Part shown: positions 1 to 4,927 of the stretch, in pieces
How positions within the stretch are numbered: position 1 is the stretch's first letter
Layout of the letters: the number at the start of each line of letters is the position of its first letter
Source: Ruminococcus sp. UBA7014
Lineage (GTDB): Bacteria; Bacillota; Clostridia; Oscillospirales; Ruminococcaceae
DNA: 6,146 nucleotides
Direction: 5' to 3'
Assembly (NCBI GenBank): GCA_002449575.1
Contig: DJXC01000218.1
Coordinates: 1-6,146 of the forward strand
Program-made: the position numbers and the translations under genes
The notes under the pieces: model-generated
The model's input: the letters and a program-made list of their open reading frames with translations, nothing else
Told to the model about the DNA's origin: nothing
Databases searched by the model: none

Positions 1-39
1 AAAGCACACTCTTTCCGGAGTGTGCTTTTGTTATTTTTT
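1..39 (+). terminator. Rho-independent terminator of an upstream gene outside the window
   Basis: A perfect 11-bp stem (1-11 with 18-28) closes a 6-nt loop (12-17). It runs straight into a T-rich tract, TTTTGTTATTTTTT (26-39). Polarity is plus strand, so it ends a transcript whose gene lies left of the window. The T tract and the A-rich stretch after it closely match the DNA following the terminator at 4766-4805. Confidence 0.88.
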
Positions 40-106
40 ACAAAAACATAAAAAATTTCCAATATTTTCAGTTCAGGATTGTTATATAAATAAAGATTCA
101 TTTATG

Positions 107-115
107 AAAGGGGAA
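107..115 (+). promoter_or_regulatory. Ribosome binding site that sets the start of the LRR/dockerin gene
   Basis: AAAGGGGAA, with its GGGG run 8 nt before ATG 122. It matches only part of the AGGAGG consensus. It still supports ATG 122 over the in-frame ATGs at 20 and 104: the one at 20 lies inside the upstream terminator, and the peptide from 122 begins with a proper signal sequence. Confidence 0.6.
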
Positions 116-121
116 TTTTTT

Positions 122-2212
122 ATGAAAACCAGAAAATTTATTGCTGTTTTATCTGCCCTGATTCTGCTTGGAATGCAGAATCTTCCTGCCCGTGCGCTGA
201 CCGTTTCTGAAATTCCGGAATCCGGAATTCTCAGCGAAGTACAGCCCCTGCCAGAAGCTTTTACTGTTCAGACTGATACAATGACTTTTGAAGGCTATGT
301 TGATTATCATTATGTAGCTTTAGTCAAGTGTGATACTTCTCTGACTTCTGTCGAAATTCCTGCCGAAGTTACCGATTCTGAAACCGGAACGACTTACCCT
401 GTAGACTATGTTAGCACAGAGGCTTTCAATGACTGCACAAATTTACAGGAAATCACTGTCAGTGAAAATCAGAAAAACTATACAAGTATTGACGGTATTC
501 TGTGCAGTGCTGACGGCTCGGAACTGATTTATTATCCTGTGGCAAAATCTCCTGAACTTGTTACTGTTCCGGACGGAATCCAGAAAATAGGCTGGTATGC
601 ATTCCGGCATCATCCGGCAAAAGCAATAATTCTCCCGGATAGCTGTACTAGTGTAAACAGCGGTGCATTCGGCGAATCTCTCGAAAAAATTCATTTCGGG
701 AAAAGTTTCTGGGGTTTCAGCAGTGACGCTTTTCTAAGCTGTAAAAATCTGAGAACTATCACTATTTCAGAAGATAATGCTTCTTTTACTGTTGAAAATA
801 ATATTCTATATAGTCGGGATAAAAGAAAATTATATTTATATGCGCCCCAAAATACTGAAACAAGCTATACCGTTCCGGAAACTGTGACAGAAATCTCCAG
901 CTATGCGCTGAACAACTGCGAAGCACTCGAAGAAATTATCCTGCCGGAAGGAATCACCAGTATCAGAGATAATTTCAATCAATGCACAAACCTCAAAACT
1001 CTTACCATTCCGGAAGGTGTTACCAGTCTGAGCTATGCCGGAAATGACTGTACCAACCTTGAAACGCTCTATTTGCCGTCTACACTGACTTATGTCTACA
1101 AAATTTTCAACAGATGCGGACTGAAAGATGTGTATTTCAATAATACACAGGATTATTGGTATAATATGGCAAATGTCCGGAGTACTGCCGTTCTGACTTA
1201 TCCGACTATGCATTTTTCCGATGATGATGCTTATATCAAACTCAATGAAAACGGCATTGATTACAGAATTTATCCGGATAAAGCTGTCGTCATGGGGTGC
1301 GATAAAGAACTCACTGAAATTCATATTCCGGAACAAGTGCAGAATGTTCCTGTTACGGAAATTCATCAGGAAGCGTTCCGGAATTATGAAACTCTCAAAT
1401 CTGCTGAAATTCCTGAAACTGTTACCAGTATCGGAACTGGTGCATTTTACCAGTCCGGACTTGAAAGTGTGAATCTTCCCGAAAATCTGACTGAACTCGG
1501 CAGGTCTGCTTTTTATGGCACAAATCTTTCTGAAATTACCATTCCGGACGGCATTACCGAACTGAACAACAGTATGTTCTGTGACTGCAAAAATCTCAAA
1601 TCTGTGGCACTTCCGGAACATCTGCAAACTATCGGTGCAAGTGCTTTTACTGGCTGTGCGATGGAAACTATCACGCTTCCGGAAACACTAAAATGTATCA
1701 AATGGAATGCTTTTGCAGAGTGTTCCGCTCTAAAAGAAATCACTCTGCCGGAAAGCGTTTCCCAGATTGAGGAAAGTGCTTTCCGAAGTTGTTACAGTCT
1801 CAAAAGTATCACATTTCTGAATTCAAACTGTGAAATCTATGACAGACAGGATACTATTTGCAATATTTATTCCGAAATTGAACTTCCACCAGATGGCTGT
1901 ATTATTGATATAGAAATGCTGACAGAATTTTCAGGTGTTATCCGCAGTTATGAAAATTCTACCGCTCAGTCTTATGCCGAAAAATATCACTATACATTTG
2001 AAAGTATTTCCGAATCTGCTGAACTTCTGCCCGGTGATGCAGACGGCAGCGGCAAAGCGGATATTCTGGATGTAATTATTATCAATAAAGCCGTTCTCGG
2101 CAAAGAAAAACTCACAGACGAACAGTTAAAGGCTATCGACTTCAACAACAACGGCAAGCCTGATGCAGAAGATGCACTCATTCTCATGAAAAAAATTGTC
2201 GGACTGATTTAA
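122..2212 (+). CDS. Secreted BspA-type leucine-rich repeat protein with C-terminal type I dockerin
   Basis: A 696-residue exported protein, probably a non-catalytic subunit of a cellulosome-like complex. Residues 1-25 form a signal peptide: basic MKTRK, a hydrophobic core, and a signal peptidase I site after A-R-A (25). The body is LRR_5 repeats with recurring 'IPE.VT.I...AF..C..L..I' units. They fall in two blocks (about 58-365 and 375-600), each opened by a similar header strand (…CD.. LT..EIP / IHIP). Residues about 600-630 match the usual capping segment of LRR_5 arrays (G.I..YENSTAQSYAEKY). The dockerin spans 638-696 with two calcium loops, D639-A-D-G-S-G-K-A-D647-I-L-D650 and D673-F-N-N-N-G-K-P-D681-A-E-D684. 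LRR_5 proteins often mediate adhesion or protein binding, but the ligand here is unknown. There is no catalytic module and no sortase signal. The frame stays open back to position 20, but ATG 122 gives the signal peptide. No clear promoter is visible in 40-106. Family call is secure; the role is inferred. Confidence 0.93.
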   Translation: MKTRKFIAVLSALILLGMQNLPARALTVSEIPESGILSEVQPLPEAFTVQTDTMTFEGYVDYHYVALVKCDTSLTSVEIPAEVTDSETGTTYPVDYVSTEAFNDCTNLQEITVSENQKNYTSIDGILCSADGSELIYYPVAKSPELVTVPDGIQKIGWYAFRHHPAKAIILPDSCTSVNSGAFGESLEKIHFGKSFWGFSSDAFLSCKNLRTITISEDNASFTVENNILYSRDKRKLYLYAPQNTETSYTVPETVTEISSYALNNCEALEEIILPEGITSIRDNFNQCTNLKTLTIPEGVTSLSYAGNDCTNLETLYLPSTLTYVYKIFNRCGLKDVYFNNTQDYWYNMANVRSTAVLTYPTMHFSDDDAYIKLNENGIDYRIYPDKAVVMGCDKELTEIHIPEQVQNVPVTEIHQEAFRNYETLKSAEIPETVTSIGTGAFYQSGLESVNLPENLTELGRSAFYGTNLSEITIPDGITELNNSMFCDCKNLKSVALPEHLQTIGASAFTGCAMETITLPETLKCIKWNAFAECSALKEITLPESVSQIEESAFRSCYSLKSITFLNSNCEIYDRQDTICNIYSEIELPPDGCIIDIEMLTEFSGVIRSYENSTAQSYAEKYHYTFESISESAELLPGDADGSGKADILDVIIINKAVLGKEKLTDEQLKAIDFNNNGKPDAEDALILMKKIVGLI
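207..234. repeat. Inverted repeat in the early coding region of the LRR gene
   Basis: AATTCCGGA (211-219) and TCCGGAATT (221-229) are perfect complements around one base. The outer arms CTGA (207-210) and TCAG (231-234) also pair if C230 is bulged. The repeat encodes part of S-E-I-P-E-S-G-I-L-S-E just after the signal peptide. It may simply follow from codon use, since TTCCGGA recurs through this gene. Confidence 0.5.
2033..2202 (+). repeat. Dockerin-coding direct repeat, copy 1
   Basis: This copy matches 2741-2910 at a constant offset of 708 bp. I count 8 mismatches in 170 positions, at 2041, 2042, 2045, 2057, 2074, 2099, 2185 and 2200, and no indels. The stretch 2100-2184 (85 bp) is exact, including synonymous sites. 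The repeat starts and ends with the dockerin module, and flanking sequences are unrelated. Confidence 0.95.
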
Positions 2213-2220
2213 AAATTCTG

Positions 2221-2256
2221 CACAAATAAAATTGTTAATTTTTGTGTATTTTATTT
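2221..2256 (+). terminator. Possible weak AT-rich terminator after the LRR/dockerin gene
   Basis: CACAA(A) at 2221-2226 can pair with (T)TTGTG at 2241-2246, with inner A/T pairs around GTT and a small bulge. A T-rich stretch (TATTTTATTTATT) follows. The stem is almost all A/T, so termination may be inefficient and read-through into the next dockerin gene is plausible. Confidence 0.35.
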
Positions 2257-2257
2257 A

Positions 2258-2286
2258 TTGAAAACAATAAAGAAATCTGTTATACT
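2258..2286 (+). promoter_or_regulatory. SigA-type promoter of the small dockerin gene
   Basis: TTGAAA (2258-2263), a 17-bp spacer, then TATACT (2281-2286). TGT directly before the -10 gives an extended -10 element. Transcription would start near 2293, leaving a leader of about 60 nt before ATG 2354. The -35 TTG is in frame with the gene and could be mistaken for a start codon. Confidence 0.83.
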
Positions 2287-2337
2287 ATTCATAACGGGAT
2301 GGAGTAGAACAATAAACTTTATAAGAAAATTGTTTTC

Positions 2338-2347
2338 AAGAGGAGGT
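2338..2347 (+). promoter_or_regulatory. Strong ribosome binding site deciding the start at 2354
   Basis: AAGAGGAGGT contains a full GGAGG core (2342-2346), 7 nt before ATG 2354. It fixes the start there rather than at the in-frame TTG 2258, which lies within the promoter. Confidence 0.9.
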
Positions 2348-2353
2348 ATTTTT

Positions 2354-2923
2354 ATGAAAATGAAAAAAACATTGGCTTTTGTGATTTCCTTGTTAATGTT
2401 TAGTTCTTGTATGGTTCTTCCAGTCAATGCGACTTCTATTGTTGAAGAAACCAGTATAGAAACAACAAATGAGGAAAAAACTAATACTTTGACCGAAGCT
2501 TATAATAAATTAGATTCCCTTCTCTATTCATATGGTATCGGCTGGAGGAACTATCTTGCGCCATTAGACGAGTGTCTGGAAATAGAGCATATCATATATT
2601 ATTATCTTTATTATGATTCTCAGGCATGTGACACCGTCCTCAAACTTTGTGAAGAAAACGGAATTGATATTAACTTGCTTAACTTTAGTGTTTTAGAATC
2701 AGGAGAAGAACCGGAAATACCAATTGAAACCCCGCTGGAAGGTGATGCTAACAGCAGCGGCAAAACGGATATTCTGGATGTGATTATTATCAATAAAGCC
2801 GTTCTCAGCAAAGAAAAACTCACAGACGAACAGTTAAAGGCTATCGACTTCAACAACAACGGCAAGCCTGATGCAGAAGATGCACTCATTCTGATGAAAA
2901 AAATTGTTGGTCTTACAGATTAA
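2354..2923 (+). CDS. Small secreted dockerin protein with an unrecognised N-terminal module
   Basis: A 189-residue exported protein. Residues 1-26 are a signal peptide (MKMKK, hydrophobic core, V-N-A cleavage site after 26). C19 sits in F-S-S-C, a poor lipobox, so lipidation is less likely. An acidic, Thr-rich stretch (27-45) leads to about 70 residues (46-115) of unknown, probably helical type, with a Tyr-rich segment I-I-Y-Y-Y-L-Y-Y at 80-87 and cysteines at 74, 92 and 99. A short Glu/Pro linker (115-129) precedes the dockerin (130-189). Its calcium loops are D131-A-N-S-S-G-K-T-D139-I-L-D142 and D165-F-N-N-N-G-K-P-D173-A-E-D176. The dockerin is nearly identical to that of the preceding LRR protein, so the two very likely bind the same cohesin type. 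I recognise no enzyme fold in the N-terminal part. It has its own promoter and terminator. Confidence 0.9.
   Translation: MKMKKTLAFVISLLMFSSCMVLPVNATSIVEETSIETTNEEKTNTLTEAYNKLDSLLYSYGIGWRNYLAPLDECLEIEHIIYYYLYYDSQACDTVLKLCEENGIDINLLNFSVLESGEEPEIPIETPLEGDANSSGKTDILDVIIINKAVLSKEKLTDEQLKAIDFNNNGKPDAEDALILMKKIVGLTD
2741..2910 (+). repeat. Dockerin-coding direct repeat, copy 2
   Basis: Partner of 2033-2202, about 95% identical. Five of the eight changes alter the protein, giving four changes in or near the first calcium loop and helix (D-to-N at loop position 3, G-to-S, A-to-T, and G-to-S after A-V-L). The second loop is unchanged. Confidence 0.95.
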
Positions 2924-2929
2924 TTTTTC

Positions 2930-2955
2930 AGCCCCTGTGCAATCAGGGGCTTTTC
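2930..2955 (+). terminator. Rho-independent terminator of the small dockerin gene
   Basis: GCCCCTG (2931-2937) pairs perfectly with CAGGGGC (2944-2950) around a 6-nt loop, extended by A2930/T2951. A short TTTTC tail follows. It starts 7 nt after the stop codon, and the next promoter begins directly behind it. Confidence 0.88.
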
Positions 2956-2957
2956 TA

Positions 2958-2986
2958 TTGACAGATTCCCCATTCTGTGTTATACT
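2958..2986 (+). promoter_or_regulatory. Near-consensus SigA promoter of the unknown-protein/zinc-ribbon operon
   Basis: TTGACA (2958-2963) is a perfect -35 box. It is separated by 17 bp from TATACT (2981-2986), with TGT in front as an extended -10. Predicted start is near 2993, about 30 nt before ATG 3023. This is the best promoter in the window and suggests substantial expression unless repressed. Confidence 0.9.
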
Positions 2987-3003
2987 GAAAGAGTAATCTT
3001 TCA
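2986..3003. promoter_or_regulatory. Palindrome at the predicted transcription start (possible operator or 5' hairpin)
   Basis: TGAAAGA (2986-2992) and TCTTTCA (2997-3003) are perfect 7-bp complements around GTAA. The palindrome begins on the last base of the -10 box and spans the predicted start, a classic place for a repressor. No regulator is encoded nearby, so the function is inferred. Confidence 0.5.
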
Positions 3004-3007
3004 AGAT

Positions 3008-3014
3008 AAAGGAG
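3008..3014 (+). promoter_or_regulatory. Ribosome binding site setting the start at 3023
   Basis: AAAGGAG lies 8 nt before ATG 3023. An in-frame GTG at 3014 overlaps this site and cannot be the start. Confidence 0.85.
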
Positions 3015-3022
3015 TGCAAATT

Positions 3023-4162
3023 ATGCCCGATTTCGATACTTTACAGCCCGAAGAACAGCGGAATATCCTGCTTGCTATTGTCAGCACACACTGCCCCGGT
3101 GCAGTCACTGAAGGCAATACGCTTTATTATGAAAGTCAGGGTCTGCGTGTCACCCTGGAATTCGGAAAAGCATACCACCGTGAAAACCATTTCACCGCAC
3201 AACTGATTTTTATCCTCAATCATGACTGGTTTGATGAAAATATGGTCGAAGCCTGTTCCAGTCTCGGAAATACCATAGAACAAGCCCTTAAAATGTGCGC
3301 TGCTGAATTCAGTGAAAATGTTCTCAAATCTGTTCTGGATGGTCTTTCCCATCCGGGTTCTGCTACAATTACAGCCGAAATCATTCATCAGAAATATCTG
3401 TTCCATGTTCCGGACAAACAGCTTGTTCTAAGAAGAGGCAAGGGAAAACAAATTAATCCGTGGGAAATCGTGAAAGACAAAATTCCGGAATATCTCGGCA
3501 CAAAACGTGTATACTGGATTAAACTTTTCTCTGCTGATATGGGTGACAAACAAATCTGTGAAGCTACTGTCAACGGCATGTTCTGCCATGATTTGACAGA
3601 TTTGCTTTATCAGGAAGTATTCTCCAGAAAAGACCACGAAATCAGTATTCATAAATTATTTATGCTTCTGATTCAGGATGAAAGTACTTATCAGCCATGT
3701 CCGTTTACCAAACAAAATGTTGGTGATTTGGCTTTTCTGGCTCTGGACAAAATGACAGATATTACAGATGAAACTTCCAAACAGAAAGCTTTTCAGGAAA
3801 TCGTCAATTTCAGCCCGGATTATTCTATTGCTGTCGAACTTGTGGCTTTTCTGCCTGAAATTATGGCGCAGGAAATTGTCAATTACCGTGACAGTGATTC
3901 TCTGATTCCGGTATTTGATTATGGCAATCCGGAATTTCAGCTTAAAAAAACACAGGTCAGAAGTTATGGCTATATGACTGATGCAGTTCAGCAATATCTG
4001 AAAAAATATAATCCCAGCCGGGAGGAATTATTTCATATTCTGCGTATCAGCGGGAAATTTGAGACCATGTCACGAGCAATGCAGGACAGCAATATCAAAA
4101 TCGAAGATTTGCGCCTTTCTCAGCTTGTCTATTTTGTAAATCAGAATTATCATGTCTGGTAA
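3023..4162 (+). CDS. Cytoplasmic protein of unknown function, first gene of a two-gene operon
   Basis: A 379-residue protein with no signal peptide, membrane segment or recognised catalytic motif. Residues about 8-22 look helical. A beta-rich section follows (32-66, G-N-T-L-Y-Y-E-S-Q-G-L-R-V-T-L-E-F), then D-W-F-D-E-N-M-V-E-A-C-S-S-L-G-N-T-I-E-Q (68-87), a helix, and a second mixed region to about 225. This arrangement is reminiscent of DUF6348-type proteins, but I recall the family only loosely and cannot confirm membership. Residues about 230-379 seem mainly helical, ending in a hydrophobic-aromatic tail (Y370…H377-V-W). The gene is expressed from the strong promoter at 2958-2986. It is followed 18 nt later by the zinc-ribbon membrane gene with no terminator between, so the two products probably act together. 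The coding region is intact and has no mobile-element features. The existence and boundaries of the gene are secure; the role is unknown. Confidence 0.85.
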   Translation: MPDFDTLQPEEQRNILLAIVSTHCPGAVTEGNTLYYESQGLRVTLEFGKAYHRENHFTAQLIFILNHDWFDENMVEACSSLGNTIEQALKMCAAEFSENVLKSVLDGLSHPGSATITAEIIHQKYLFHVPDKQLVLRRGKGKQINPWEIVKDKIPEYLGTKRVYWIKLFSADMGDKQICEATVNGMFCHDLTDLLYQEVFSRKDHEISIHKLFMLLIQDESTYQPCPFTKQNVGDLAFLALDKMTDITDETSKQKAFQEIVNFSPDYSIAVELVAFLPEIMAQEIVNYRDSDSLIPVFDYGNPEFQLKKTQVRSYGYMTDAVQQYLKKYNPSREELFHILRISGKFETMSRAMQDSNIKIEDLRLSQLVYFVNQNYHVW

Positions 4163-4180
4163 GTCCTAAAGGAGAAAATT

Positions 4181-4762
4181 ATGACTCTGCAATCCCTTCA
4201 GTGTCCTCACTGCGGTGCAATCCTCAGCATTACAAACAGTACTAAAGTTGCACACTGTGAGTTCTGCGACAGTGACATTATGATAGAGCAGCCACAGAAT
4301 CAGCAGAATATTCCTCTGCAACAGTATGCAGAGCAAAAAATTCCGCCGGAATTTGTTACACGGAATGATATGCCGCTTCAGCCATACCAGAAGCAAAATC
4401 TCAATGCCGGGCAACAGTCACCCTATTATCCTCCTGCTGGCAGAACAGATGAATATGCTTTTCAGCAGTGGAAAACAAAATTCATATGCTGTCATATTGC
4501 TTTATATCTTTCTATTTTTATCTGGCTTATCCTCATTTTTAAAGATTCTCATTCCATGCCGGCACTGTTTCCATTTCTGATTGCATTGTGTATCTTTACA
4601 GGTGCACCCATCCTGCTTGCTGCCACAAAACCAGATGAAGCTGATTCCCGAAAAAATCACAAAGGCTGGAATATTCTGAAATATTACCTGTTGTTTGCCG
4701 GAAATATATTTTTTTCTTTTCTGTTTACTGTCATCATTTCTATGATATTCGGCATTGAATAA
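4181..4762 (+). CDS. Zinc-ribbon protein with three predicted transmembrane helices
   Basis: A 193-residue membrane protein. Residues 8-29 form a four-cysteine zinc ribbon, C8-P-H-C11 and C26-E-F-C29, near the N-terminus. A Gln/Pro-rich, probably disordered linker follows (36-88). Three hydrophobic segments come next: about 101-120, 128-148 and 167-190. A charged loop (K150 to K161, with D-E-A-D-S-R-K) separates the second and third. With no signal peptide, the ribbon is expected in the cytoplasm. Such N-terminal ribbons bind zinc and often mediate protein contacts; the partner here is unknown, but the co-transcribed upstream protein is the obvious candidate. ATG 4181 has AAAGGAG 6 nt upstream (4168-4174), and the intergenic gap is only 18 nt. 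A terminator starts just after the stop. I know no specific function for this architecture. Confidence 0.87.
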   Translation: MTLQSLQCPHCGAILSITNSTKVAHCEFCDSDIMIEQPQNQQNIPLQQYAEQKIPPEFVTRNDMPLQPYQKQNLNAGQQSPYYPPAGRTDEYAFQQWKTKFICCHIALYLSIFIWLILIFKDSHSMPALFPFLIALCIFTGAPILLAATKPDEADSRKNHKGWNILKYYLLFAGNIFFSFLFTVIISMIFGIE

Positions 4763-4765
4763 AAC

Positions 4766-4805
4766 AAAAACAGCCCTTAAAAGCGGGCTGCTTTTGTTAT
4801 TTTTT
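4766..4805 (+). terminator. Rho-independent terminator of the unknown-protein/zinc-ribbon operon
   Basis: CAGCCC (4771-4776) pairs with GGGCTG (4785-4790) around an 8-nt loop. AAAA (4766-4769) can extend the stem with TTTT (4792-4795) past one A/C mismatch. The tail is CTTTTGTTATTTTTT. The last T run can itself pair with AAAAATAA (4809-4816), forming a second, pure A/T hairpin. Confidence 0.87.
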
Positions 4806-4834
4806 CACAAAAATAAAAAATTTTTCAAAAACAC

Positions 4835-4863
4835 TTGATTTTTCTCCTGAAAAGTGCTATGAT
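4835..4863 (+). promoter_or_regulatory. SigA-type promoter of the aldolase-like gene
   Basis: TTGATT (4835-4840), a 17-bp spacer, then TATGAT (4858-4863), preceded by TGC as an extended -10. Predicted start is near 4870, giving a leader of about 58 nt. The -35 TTG is in frame with the gene downstream and would extend the protein by 31 residues if wrongly taken as the start. Confidence 0.83.
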
Positions 4864-4873
4864 TGACTATAGT

Positions 4874-4899
4874 GATTTAAAGCTTAAACGCTTTAAATC
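4874..4899 (+). promoter_or_regulatory. Perfect hairpin at the 5' end of the aldolase-like mRNA (possible operator)
   Basis: GATTTAAAGC (4874-4883) is perfectly complementary to GCTTTAAATC (4890-4899) around the loop TTAAAC; T4873/G4900 adds a G-U pair. It lies 4-30 nt after the predicted start and ends 16 nt before the ribosome binding site. No T tract follows, so it is not a terminator. It could protect the mRNA 5' end or, as DNA, be a repressor site. Confidence 0.6.
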
Positions 4900-4915
4900 G
4901 ATAAAACATTTAACT

Positions 4916-4921
4916 GGAGGA
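4916..4921 (+). promoter_or_regulatory. Ribosome binding site deciding the start at 4928
   Basis: GGAGGA, with its GGAGG core 7 nt before ATG 4928. The later in-frame ATG at 4949 has no comparable site. Confidence 0.88.
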
Positions 4922-4927
4922 ATCAAC

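Noticed and set aside
60..108. Promoter for the LRR/dockerin gene (TATATAAA at 83-90, or TTGTTA 79-84 with TATGAA 103-108)
   Set aside because: No good -35 box stands at 16-18 bp from TATATAAA. The second pair would start transcription inside the ribosome binding site. A promoter must exist here or upstream, but I cannot place it.
20..121. N-terminal extension of the LRR/dockerin gene from ATG 20 or ATG 104
   Set aside because: ATG 20 sits inside the terminator hairpin and lacks a ribosome binding site. The extension would bury the signal peptide that begins at 122.
836..1627. Long minus-strand open frame opposite the LRR gene
   Set aside because: It mirrors the repeat codon pattern of the LRR gene, and its translation lacks domain features and a start signal. 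The plus-strand gene has a clear family and signal peptide.
2279..2295. GTTAT/ATAAC palindrome over the -10 box of the small dockerin gene
   Set aside because: Five-base arms in AT-rich DNA are too short to support an operator.
2308..2334. Leader inverted repeat AACAAT/ATTGTT before the small dockerin gene
   Set aside because: Only six A/T-rich pairs with a 15-nt loop, and no aptamer-like structure; easily chance.
2258..2353. TTG start for the small dockerin gene at 2258
   Set aside because: This TTG is the -35 box. The strong ribosome binding site and signal peptide place the start at 2354.
2386..2412. Lipoprotein signal in the small dockerin protein (Cys19)
   Set aside because: The residue three before the Cys is Phe and the context F-S-S-C is a weak lipobox, while V-N-A at 24-26 is a good signal peptidase I site.
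4832..4856. CACTT…AAGTG inverted repeat inside the aldolase-like promoter spacer
   Set aside because: Short arms that overlap the -35 and spacer; not distinguishable from chance.
4835..4927. TTG start for the aldolase-like gene at 4835
   Set aside because: The codons would cover the promoter and the leader hairpin. GGAGGA before ATG 4928 is a clear initiation signal.
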